Of a stretch of DNA of 64,000 bases, positions 55,765-64,000 are shown in pieces. Source of the DNA: Acinetobacter guillouiae CIP 63.46 (lineage in GTDB: Bacteria > Pseudomonadota > Gammaproteobacteria > Pseudomonadales > Moraxellaceae); NCBI RefSeq assembly GCF_000368145.1, contig NZ_KB849282.1, forward strand, positions 193,791-257,790, read 5' to 3'. Both the position numbers and the translations under genes were made by a program. The stretch's first letter is position 1, and every line of letters begins with the position of its first letter. The notes below the pieces were generated by a model. It had not been told where the DNA came from, did not search any database, and saw nothing but the letters and a program-made list of their open reading frames with translations.

Positions 55765-56196
55765 AATGGGTTCTTTTTTTGAGTAAATACCAAGCAAATA
55801 TTACATATATAATACAAAACATTCAATAGATTATAAAGATTTTCTAAAGATATAATTAAATTTTACACCAATTGACCTAAATGACAAAAAAAATGAATCA
55901 CTATGGATGGCTATTCTTATTCATTTTTGTAAAGAAATGCTCAAAGGAATTCACATTAAATAAATAAATTTCAAATATTTATGCAAAAAACCTATAAAAT
56001 TCTTAAAATTTAAAAGCTTAATTTAATCTTCTACTCAAAAAAAATTGATGACCCTTGCGTCACGGCTTGATACAACTTGTTAGGTTATTTTTAGATATAG
56101 TTATCGTAAGATTAGTGAAGTCGAAATGTGTGCGGGAATTGCATACACACTTCAAAACATCAACTTAAGAAGTCCTCCAAAAAAGGAGATCAGGGC
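55765..56196. other. Long leader region upstream of fadB
   Basis: The 432-base spacer is very AT-rich and has no gene. It has an AT-rich hairpin AAAAATGAAT/ATTCATTTTT with a long loop at about 55888-55929, a small hairpin TGTGTGC/GCATACACA at about 56127-56149, and CTCC/GGAG (56175-56178 and 56185-56188) that can pair over the fadB ribosome site. It divides the lipoprotein gene from fadB. Confidence 0.5.
56175..56188 (+). promoter_or_regulatory. Hairpin over the fadB ribosome binding site
   Basis: CTCC at 56175-56178 is complementary to GGAG (56185-56188), which is the Shine-Dalgarno of fadB, with a 6-A loop. The 4-bp stem is weak but could lower translation. Confidence 0.3.
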
Positions 56197-58350
56197 ATGA
56201 TCCACGCTGGCAATGCCATTACCGTCCAATTGCTTTCGGACGGAATTGCAGAATTCCGCTTTGACTTACAAGGTGAGTCGGTTAACAAATTCAACCGTGC
56301 AACGATTGAAGACTTTAAAGCTGCTATTGAAGCTGTAAAAAATAACAGTGAAGTGAAAGGTCTAATCGTTACCTCTGGTAAATCAACATTTATCGTTGGT
56401 GCAGACATTACTGAGTTTGGTGAAAACTTTAAGCAAGGTGAAAGTGCAATTGTAGAATGGGCAATGCCTGTTCACGAGATTTTTAACGCTTTTGAAGATC
56501 TAGAGATTCCTAAAGTTGCTGCGATCAATGGTATTGCATTGGGCGGCGGTTTTGAAATGTGTTTGGTATGTGACTACCGCGTAATGTCAAATGCTGCAAC
56601 AGTGGGCTTACCAGAAGTTAAACTAGGTATCATTCCTGGTTTTGGTGGTACTGTTCGTCTAAGCCGTTTGATTGGTATTGACAATGCGGTTGAGTGGATC
56701 GCGACTTCGGCAAACAAACGTCCAGATGCTGCGCTGAAAGACGGTGCAGTAGATGCAGTTGTTGCGGCGGATAAACTCCAAGAAGCTGCGATTGATCTTG
56801 TTAAACAAGCAATCTCTGGTCGTTTAGACTGGAAAGCAAAACGTCAAGAAAAATTAGAGCCTGTTAAATTAGACATGCTTGAACAAATGATGGCGTTTAA
56901 CTCATCTAAAGGTGTGGTCCTTGCGAAAGCAAACCCTGCTCAATACCCTGCGCCAAAACTTCTGCTTGATTCACTTCAAGCAGGTGTAAGCCAAAAACGT
57001 GATGAAGCGTTAAAAATTGAAGCTGAAGCATTTGCTAAAGCTGCGATTACACCACAAGCAGGTGCATTGATCGGTTTATTCATCAATGACCAAGTTGTGA
57101 AAAAAGCCTCTAAAAAACATGAGAAAGGTGCTCACCCTGTTAACCAAGCAGCTGTTTTAGGTGCGGGTATTATGGGTGGCGGTATTGCTTACCAAGCGGC
57201 AAGCAAAGGTACACCAATCATCATGAAAGACATTGGTAACCCACAGCTTGCTTTGGGCATGTCTGAAGCGAATGGCTTGTTGACTAAACAAGTTGAACGT
57301 AAAAAGATGACACCTGCAAAAATGGGTGAAACACTTGCACGTATCCGTCCTACTTTAAGCTATGACGAGTTTAAAGAAGTTGACATCGTGATTGAAGCAG
57401 TCACAGAGAATCCTAAAATCAAGGAAGCTGTGTTACGTGATACAGAAGCAAAAGTTCGTGACAATACAATCATTGCTTCAAATACCTCTACGATTTCAAT
57501 CACGCGTCTTGCAAATGCATTGACTCGTCCTGAAAACTTCGTGGGTATGCACTTCTTTAACCCAGTTCACATGATGCCTTTGGTTGAAGTGATCCGTGGT
57601 GAGAAAACATCTGAAGAAGCAATTGCGACAACTGTTGTTCTTGCTCAGAAAATGGGTAAAACACCAATCGTTGTAAACGACTGCCCTGGCTTCCTTGTAA
57701 ACCGTGTATTGTTCCCTTACTTTGGTGCGTTTGACCTTCTGCTTAAAGATGGCGCAGACTTCCAACAAGTTGACAAAGTCATGGAAAAATTCGGCTGGCC
57801 TATGGGACCTGCTTATTTGATCGACGTTGTTGGTATCGACACTGGTGTGCATGGTGCTGAAGTTATGGCTGAAGGTTTCCCAGACCGCATGAAGCCTGAC
57901 TATAAAGGCGCGATCGAAATCATGTACGAAAACAAACGTCTTGGTCAAAAAAATGACATCGGTTTCTACAAATACGAGCTTGATCGTAAAGGTAAGAAAG
58001 CGAAATCTATTGATCCAACTGCGTATGAGCTTGTTGCAACGATGGCAACAACTGAAAAACACGAGTTTGATGCTCAAGAAATTATTGACCGTATGATGCT
58101 CGCGTTCTGTAACGAGACTGTTCGTTGCTTAGAGGACAACATTGTTTCTACTGCTTCTGAAGCAGATATGGCAATGATCATGGGTGTAGGTTTCCCTCCA
58201 TTCCGTGGTGGTCCAGCGCGTTACATCGACCAAACAGGTGTTGCTGAATATGTTGCGCTTTGCGACAAATATGCACACTTAGGTAAGGCTTATGAAGCGC
58301 CACAAATGTTGCGTGACATGGCTGCAAACAACAAAAAATTCTACGGTTAA
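56197..58350 (+). CDS. fadB: Fatty acid oxidation complex subunit alpha
   Basis: FadB carries enoyl-CoA hydratase and 3-hydroxyacyl-CoA dehydrogenase activities of beta-oxidation. The 717 residues start with a crotonase domain ([32 protein letters not shown] within 1-190) and continue with a Rossmann domain ([11 protein letters not shown] at about 323) and the hydroxyacyl dehydrogenase helical domains, catalytic histidine in [11 protein letters not shown]. The start is ATG 56197 after AAGGAG; the longer frame from 56128 is not needed. fadA follows after 12 bases. Confidence 0.97.
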   Translation: MIHAGNAITVQLLSDGIAEFRFDLQGESVNKFNRATIEDFKAAIEAVKNNSEVKGLIVTSGKSTFIVGADITEFGENFKQGESAIVEWAMPVHEIFNAFEDLEIPKVAAINGIALGGGFEMCLVCDYRVMSNAATVGLPEVKLGIIPGFGGTVRLSRLIGIDNAVEWIATSANKRPDAALKDGAVDAVVAADKLQEAAIDLVKQAISGRLDWKAKRQEKLEPVKLDMLEQMMAFNSSKGVVLAKANPAQYPAPKLLLDSLQAGVSQKRDEALKIEAEAFAKAAITPQAGALIGLFINDQVVKKASKKHEKGAHPVNQAAVLGAGIMGGGIAYQAASKGTPIIMKDIGNPQLALGMSEANGLLTKQVERKKMTPAKMGETLARIRPTLSYDEFKEVDIVIEAVTENPKIKEAVLRDTEAKVRDNTIIASNTSTISITRLANALTRPENFVGMHFFNPVHMMPLVEVIRGEKTSEEAIATTVVLAQKMGKTPIVVNDCPGFLVNRVLFPYFGAFDLLLKDGADFQQVDKVMEKFGWPMGPAYLIDVVGIDTGVHGAEVMAEGFPDRMKPDYKGAIEIMYENKRLGQKNDIGFYKYELDRKGKKAKSIDPTAYELVATMATTEKHEFDAQEIIDRMMLAFCNETVRCLEDNIVSTASEADMAMIMGVGFPPFRGGPARYIDQTGVAEYVALCDKYAHLGKAYEAPQMLRDMAANNKKFYG

Positions 58351-58362
58351 GGAGCAACGTGA

Positions 58363-59535
<1,173 letters not shown>

Positions 59536-59556
59536 TTCTTAATTAAATACCAAGAT

Positions 59557-59587
59557 AAAAAATCCCCGCTTAATGCGGGGATTTTTT
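59557..59587 (+). terminator. Rho-independent terminator of fadBA
   Basis: ATCCCCGC and GCGGGGAT form an 8-bp stem with a 5-base loop, extended by A/T pairs and followed by six T residues. A second AT-rich hairpin (AATAATAAAG/CTTTATTATT, 59598-59627) follows. Confidence 0.9.
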
Positions 59588-59700
59588 AGTAAAAAACAAT
59601 AATAAAGCTTTTTTAGACTTTATTATTAATAACATCTAACCTAATCTGTTTATTCTTTACACAGAAATTAAATCTTGCTTAATAATGACCGAACGTAGCT

Positions 59701-60552
59701 ATGAAAAAAATTTTATTCCCCCTTGTTGCAAGTTTTGTATTTACAGGCTGTGCAACAACAAAAATTTCCACTGAAACTCGTAACCAACTTAATCAAACAC
59801 AAACAGCACTGAAAGCTAAACCTGTGGCTATTTTAGTCAATAGTTGCTTACTCACCAATGAGGTGGGCAAAGATCTTATTCTGAATCAACCCTCACAATT
59901 AACCAGTGAAAAATTTATTCAAATATTTTCTCAACAATTAAACCAGAACGGTGTTCAAATTGGTGAAATTGCATCACCGTTTATTTGTGGTTCTATGCCA
60001 GAAGAACAGCTTAAAAAGTATGATTTTCTTGCAAATAAAGATTCAAAACGTACAGAAATCATGACCTATCCGCTTTTGAATGCACATCACTCAAATATGA
60101 ATACTGATCAACAAAAAGCTGTTTTAGCATTTAACCAATTTATTGCAAAATCGAATGAAGTTATTTTGACAAACGCTCGAAACAAAAAAGTGACTTTAGC
60201 ACTTCCAGTACTTGAAGCAGAGACAGTAAATACCTTAAAAGATTGGTCAAAGTCGAATTATATTTTTGTGGTATCGATTGATGGTTTAAAGGCATCAACA
60301 GGTTCTAAATTGGCGATGGGTGCATTAAGTGTTGGTGTAACACTTGCAACGATGGGAGTAGGTACAGGTTTGGTAACGACTTATATGCCACAACAAGGTC
60401 AATTTTATTCAGTAAGTGTATTTGATTTAACCAAACAAGAATTTGTATGGAATAAACATAGCATGCTCAAGGGAAATATTTTTTCCACTAAAAATCATTC
60501 AACAGAAGCAGATGCAATCTTGGATCCTTTATTTGAAAACAAAGAAAAATAA
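59701..60552 (+). CDS. Hypothetical lipoprotein
   Basis: A 283-residue protein with a lipobox ending in FTGC (Cys17). Region 25-130 is polar; the segment KVTLALPVLEAE lies near residue 164, and a Gly/Met-rich hydrophobic stretch (about 205-225, SKLAMGALSVGVTLATMG) could be a membrane or pore-like segment. No domain is recognised. It stands alone after fadBA and before a symmetric terminator. Confidence 0.75.
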   Translation: MKKILFPLVASFVFTGCATTKISTETRNQLNQTQTALKAKPVAILVNSCLLTNEVGKDLILNQPSQLTSEKFIQIFSQQLNQNGVQIGEIASPFICGSMPEEQLKKYDFLANKDSKRTEIMTYPLLNAHHSNMNTDQQKAVLAFNQFIAKSNEVILTNARNKKVTLALPVLEAETVNTLKDWSKSNYIFVVSIDGLKASTGSKLAMGALSVGVTLATMGVGTGLVTTYMPQQGQFYSVSVFDLTKQEFVWNKHSMLKGNIFSTKNHSTEADAILDPLFENKEK

Positions 60553-60620
60553 ATGGGTGTTCTTCACGATATAGCAAGAATGATTCAATCCATTTAATTT
60601 TCAATCAAATGGCTAGATAT

Positions 60621-60647
60621 AAAAAAGCCAATCCGCAGATTGGCTTT
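60621..60647. terminator. Bidirectional terminator
   Basis: AAAGCCAATC and GATTGGCTTT form a perfect 10-bp stem with a CGCA loop between convergent genes ending at 60552 and 60675. Confidence 0.8.
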
Positions 60648-60674
60648 ACAATATTCTTAAAATTTAAAAGATTA

Positions 60675-61184
60675 TCACTTAGGCAGAGCACTTCGCCATT
60701 TATCACCTAACATCAAATCTAAACGGTCAGCATCAATATTCAACTTAAAAGTTCCATTACGAACTGCTTCTAAGGCTTTCTCGCGATTCATCCCCATCGA
60801 AAGTGGTTCCATCATGGTAAACAAACCTGATGTAGGATCAGAGGACTGTAAACCAGCAGCCACAGCCAAAACATACTCTCTGAGTAATGGTGAAGAAATT
60901 TGATTTATATTCGGTTCAGAGGCTTTGGGCTGCATATCAAGCACAGCAAAATTATCGCCTATCACATAATTTTGGATCTCATTCTCTTTTTTAATGATCT
61001 GATGTTGTAACGCTTTACGTACATCCTTATCTTCTTGATAAGGAACAACACCTACAGCTTCTTGACGCAATTCAGAATCCGCCATCACTTTAATGGTAGG
61101 CAATGAGGCAACTTCTTCTGCCTGTACAGTGGGTAACCAAACAGAAAGAGCAGTTACAAGTATCGAAACTTTGATAAAGTTCAT
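60675..61184 (-). CDS. Hypothetical secreted protein
   Basis: A 169-residue protein with a signal peptide (about 1-22, cleavage after VQA). The mature start, LPTIKVMADSEL, resembles the N terminus of TonB-dependent receptors, but no plug or barrel follows. The remainder is helical with a conserved-looking end (MNREKALEAVRNGTFKLNI). The start is ATG 61184, six bases after AGGTG. Function is unknown. It is convergent with the lipoprotein gene upstream and separated by 239 bases from a MerR-type gene. Confidence 0.7.
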   Translation of the reverse strand: MNFIKVSILVTALSVWLPTVQAEEVASLPTIKVMADSELRQEAVGVVPYQEDKDVRKALQHQIIKKENEIQNYVIGDNFAVLDMQPKASEPNINQISSPLLREYVLAVAAGLQSSDPTSGLFTMMEPLSMGMNREKALEAVRNGTFKLNIDADRLDLMLGDKWRSALPK

Positions 61185-61423
61185 ACATTTCACCTAAAAA
61201 ATAAATCATCCTATACATTCAATAAAATGATTCAATACATTTAATATTGTCTATTAAATAGGCTATAACAAATTATAGCGAGATTCACTAAAGCTCAGAT
61301 AAACGGTAAATACTGTTAAAATTCTGAAATAAAGATTAAATAGGTTTTGCTCACTCAACAGCTTGAATAGAGCCACCGATAAATTTTTTCAACTGATCCA
61401 TTTCAGTTTATAAGAGGTCTATT

Positions 61424-61789
61424 ATGAATCTTGCTAAAGTTGCTGAAATAACTAAAGTTAGCCCGCGTATGCTCCGTTATTATGAAGAGCTAGGATTAAT
61501 TCGTCCGCAACGAACAGCGAATCACTATCGAGATTATAATCAAGCAAACATCGAGGATATTCAAAAAATTAAAGTTCTCAATGATGCCGGCATGCATTTA
61601 AAAGACATTAAATTATTATTGCCATGTTTCGATTTGGCTGAGGAAAAACTTACCTTATGCCCAGTTGCCAAAGAGACATTAGAAATGGAGTTAGAACATA
61701 TTTCAGAAAAATTAGCCAAACTCAAAAAATCTCAAAGCTTATTAGCATCTTTTTTAATGCAAGGAAAAGTTGAAGAAACCAAGCGCTAA
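61424..61789 (+). CDS. MerR-family transcriptional regulator
   Basis: The 121-residue protein has the MerR helix-turn-helix at residues 3-70 (VAEITKVSPRMLRYYEELGLIRPQR, wing YRDYNQANIEDI) and a short dimerisation helix (about 80-115). Cysteines Cys68 and Cys80 are present, but it lacks the metal-site pattern of classical metal sensors such as CueR or MerR. The inducer is unknown. AGAGGT precedes the ATG. It stands alone and is convergent with the DKNYY-type gene 12 bases downstream. Confidence 0.85.
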   Translation: MNLAKVAEITKVSPRMLRYYEELGLIRPQRTANHYRDYNQANIEDIQKIKVLNDAGMHLKDIKLLLPCFDLAEEKLTLCPVAKETLEMELEHISEKLAKLKKSQSLLASFLMQGKVEETKR

Positions 61790-61801
61790 TCGAGATCAAC
61801 C

Positions 61802-62650
61802 TCATTGAAGCGCTTTGACTCGCTCTTTTTCTTCACTATTCATATCCTTCCAAGCTTTTCGATCATTCCAAAACCAATAGCCATTTTTATCCTGTGCAAT
61901 ACATCCCGCATCAGATTTAGTTTTAAAACTTGCATAATCAGCATCGTCAAGTTTGCCAAAACGTTCTTCATAAATATTGTGCTTGTCTTTTGCATAACAA
62001 TCTCCGAGCAACTCAAAACTACTGGCATCTGCACCCTCTAAAATAGAAAAACTGCCCCCATCCAGCATGCTAAAGTAGCGATAAACATGCCGTTTATCTT
62101 TATACAAATTAGAAGGGTTTAACTGCGTGAAGCTCGCTAAATCTATAGTGTCATTCAAAGAAGGCCCATCTTCACCACCAAAACCCAAATGTCGATAAAA
62201 ACGCTCACCCATGATCGACAGGCTTTTGCTAGGCAGAACATGTTCAGATAGAAACATGCTACAACGATTTGCATAAGGAAACTTTAAAGCCAATTCTCGT
62301 TGAGGATTGATATATAAATTGTCCCGCACAAGGTTCCATTGCTGTTTTTCCTGCTCAGCATTTAAAGCCGCTTGCTTTTCCTCCTCGACACATTGGTCAT
62401 ACACAATTTGTTCAGCACATAAAATAGGGGCTAAGCCTAAAAAATGCTTCCATCCATAAACCTTTTTATAAGTATCGACATCCAGAATGGAATCTCGGTC
62501 AATTTGATAAACACCAAAATGATAACGATATAAAGCAACACTTTTACAATCCTGCTGAACGAGAATTGGCGTCTGGTAGACATAGCCAATCCCACCCAGC
62601 AATAGCAGTATAAACATTGTAAAAAACAACCATATTTTTATATTTTTCAT
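61802..62650 (-). CDS. DKNYY-type membrane-anchored protein
   Basis: The 282 residues have an N-terminal membrane helix (about 5-26) and a long periplasmic or extracellular part. The last third (about 190-265) has DKNYY-like repeats (KDKRHVYRYF, AKDKHNIYEERFGKL, QDKNGYWFW). Such proteins have no known function. It starts 17 bases after the gene at 62668 on the same strand, so both form a small operon. Four or more cysteines are present. Confidence 0.75.
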   Translation of the reverse strand: MKNIKIWLFFTMFILLLLGGIGYVYQTPILVQQDCKSVALYRYHFGVYQIDRDSILDVDTYKKVYGWKHFLGLAPILCAEQIVYDQCVEEEKQAALNAEQEKQQWNLVRDNLYINPQRELALKFPYANRCSMFLSEHVLPSKSLSIMGERFYRHLGFGGEDGPSLNDTIDLASFTQLNPSNLYKDKRHVYRYFSMLDGGSFSILEGADASSFELLGDCYAKDKHNIYEERFGKLDDADYASFKTKSDAGCIAQDKNGYWFWNDRKAWKDMNSEEKERVKALQ

Positions 62651-62667
62651 TCATCTACTTCTAAAAT

Positions 62668-63417
62668 TTACAAGGCTTCTTCTAATACTTCCGCATTTTG
62701 CTCTTTTTTCTGATTGATTTGGCTATTCAATTTCAGTACATCCTGAAATAACTGATTAAATTGTTTCACTTGAGCATCTTCTTTAAACAAAATTTGATTG
62801 CCCTGCTTCTGCCACTCATATTTTTTTAACAAATCAAACATGGTTTCAGCTTTACCTAAAATTTGTAGCTCATTTAGGATTAGGGTATTTTCAGGGTCAA
62901 GTTCAGCATTCTGTTCGAGCTTATCCTGTAAGGGTTTCTTGAGGTCTTTACGCAAATCTATTTTTTTTAATTCGTTTAAAGCCTCGGTTTTATTTTGTCT
63001 ATTTTTTTGCTGATATTGCTGCATTGCTTGTCGTACAGTCACCAGCATCTGTGTTGTTTCTACATAGTTCTGTTTACGGTCTGCATCCAAACGATTTACA
63101 TCTAAAAAATGATCCCATTTGGCCGCTGCGAGCTGATTTAAATAAGTGTTCCGTGTATCAACATTCTTGGCCCAATATTTCAATAAAAACTCAGACAAGG
63201 TTTTGTAATCACCTTTGAGCCGATTATCATGGATATCAATATTGACTGGTTTCGAGCGGTCTTGAGCTTGTTCAGAAAGTTGCCGCATTTTTTCAGTCAT
63301 CACCAAATCAAATGCTTGGCGATTGGCTTCTTCATTCTTTACTGAAGTATGGTCATAGTAGAAAAATCCAATAACAGCCAGAAAAATGATACCGAAAACA
63401 ATCAAAAGTCGACGCAT
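62668..63417 (-). CDS. Hypothetical membrane-anchored coiled-coil protein
   Basis: A 249-residue protein with one N-terminal hydrophobic helix (about 3-20, LLIVFGIIFLAVIGFFYY) and a charged, mostly helical remainder (Lys, Gln, Glu rich, about 30-249), probably periplasmic. No domain is recognised. GGAG lies six bases before the ATG. It is the first gene of a two-gene operon with the DKNYY-type gene. It is divergent from the DsbA-family gene across 191 bases. Confidence 0.7.
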   Translation of the reverse strand: MRRLLIVFGIIFLAVIGFFYYDHTSVKNEEANRQAFDLVMTEKMRQLSEQAQDRSKPVNIDIHDNRLKGDYKTLSEFLLKYWAKNVDTRNTYLNQLAAAKWDHFLDVNRLDADRKQNYVETTQMLVTVRQAMQQYQQKNRQNKTEALNELKKIDLRKDLKKPLQDKLEQNAELDPENTLILNELQILGKAETMFDLLKKYEWQKQGNQILFKEDAQVKQFNQLFQDVLKLNSQINQKKEQNAEVLEEAL

Positions 63418-63608
63418 ACCAAGCTCCGAACATCCTTATAGATTACTTAGAATATCCTAAGCGACTCTTTTTTGTATATTAATTATGCAAAATAACAATA
63501 AATAACTTTTGCTGAATAAGCTTAAAATGGGCATCACTTAAAAGTTTCACTTTAAATTTATGCAAACAAACCCCATCATAATCCAGAATTAGATTGTAGA
63601 GATTTCCC

Positions 63609-64000
63609 ATGCGCGTAGATATTTGGTCAGATGTGGTTTGTCCTTTTTGCTATATCGGTAAAAAACGTTTAGAAGCTGCTGCTGAACAAGCAGGTATTGA
63701 ACTTGAAGTCCATTGGCACAGTTTTGAACTTGATCCTGAAGCACCTACGCGTCAAGAAGTTTCAAACTCTGAACGTCTTGCGCAAAAATATGGACGTAGC
63801 ATCCCTGAAGTCGAAGATATGCAACGCAATATTGCAGCAATGGCAAAAGAAGAAGGCATCCAATTTAACTGGGAAAATGCCAACTCAGGAAATACCTTTA
63901 ATGCCCATCGTATCATTCACCTTGCACAAAGTAAGGGTTTAGGTTCAGAAGCGGAAGAAGCTTTTTTCTATAGCTATATGACACAAGGCCTACCGATTGG
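63609..64000 (+). CDS. DsbA/FrnE-family oxidoreductase (cut by window end)
   Basis: The first 130 residues of a thioredoxin-fold protein without signal peptide, so cytoplasmic. The motif VDIWSDVVCPFCYIGKKRLE has the CPFC active site at residues 11-14, as in the 2-hydroxychromene-2-carboxylate isomerase/FrnE branch. The middle insert (LAQKYGRSIPEVEDMQRN) and the NTFNAHRIIHLA segment fit FrnE-like DsbA proteins. It is incomplete at the window end. Confidence 0.85.
   Translation, partial: MRVDIWSDVVCPFCYIGKKRLEAAAEQAGIELEVHWHSFELDPEAPTRQEVSNSERLAQKYGRSIPEVEDMQRNIAAMAKEEGIQFNWENANSGNTFNAHRIIHLAQSKGLGSEAEEAFFYSYMTQGLPI

Noticed and set aside
57496-58077. 193-codon frame antisense to fadB
   Set aside because: It is a shadow of the strongly conserved fadB reading frame, with His/Phe/Cys-rich unlikely composition.

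Overview
The window looks like chromosome of an Acinetobacter-type gammaproteobacterium (Moraxellaceae). This is inferred from roughly 40 % GC, from protein content and from gene order: secG-tpiA beside tRNA-Leu(GAG) and initiator tRNA-Met, pilBCD-coaE, gacA next to pilSR, hom-thrC preceded by xerD-dsbC, lptFG facing pepA-holC, fadBA, lpxO and a PBP7/8-type pbpG. No genus assignment was tested by database search. Most of the window is conserved housekeeping DNA on both strands.

Layout. 1-6.2 kb: two tRNAs, tpiA-secG (minus), then the type IV pilus assembly operon pilB-pilC-pilD with coaE (plus). 6.2-12.7 kb: an EamA permease, rlmB and ppnP (minus), recN, yqgE-ruvX and an atypical short-chain dehydrogenase (plus). 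12.7-19 kb: a three-gene aromatic-acid-type efflux operon (FUSC protein, DUF1656 protein, HlyD-like adaptor) divergent from an IclR-family regulator, then a quinone-reductase-like flavoprotein and an AlkB-like dioxygenase. 19-25.8 kb: an ABC exporter, a Fur-boxed feoA-feoB operon with a small Cys-rich protein, xerD and a lipoprotein-type dsbC. 25.8-33.7 kb: hom-thrC with a very structured 76-nt spacer, pbpG, gacA and the pilS-pilR two-component pair. 33.9-41 kb: ctpA, gpmI and lptG-lptF (minus), facing pepA-holC. 41-56 kb: more variable DNA with small unknown genes, pgsA, a thioesterase, a LysR/NmrA pair, an IS481-family insertion sequence, uvrC, two related lipoproteins, two bacterial PH-domain proteins and lpxO. 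56-64 kb: fadBA and several small envelope or unknown proteins, ending in a truncated DsbA/FrnE-family gene.

How the genes work together. PilB, PilC and PilD build and process type IV pili, and PilS/PilR control pilin transcription through sigma-54. The FeoAB group imports ferrous iron under apparent Fur control. Hom and ThrC give threonine. FadB and FadA form the beta-oxidation complex. LptF/LptG and LpxO act on lipopolysaccharide or lipooligosaccharide export and lipid A hydroxylation.

No CRISPR array, prophage, toxin system or obvious defence island was seen. The strongest unexplained signal is a compact cloverleaf RNA fold between hom and thrC (27192-27267). It is followed by a long GC-rich hairpin between pilR and ctpA, a set of inverted repeats between the efflux operon and the IclR gene, and the pair of paralogous lipoproteins around the PH-domain/lpxO region.
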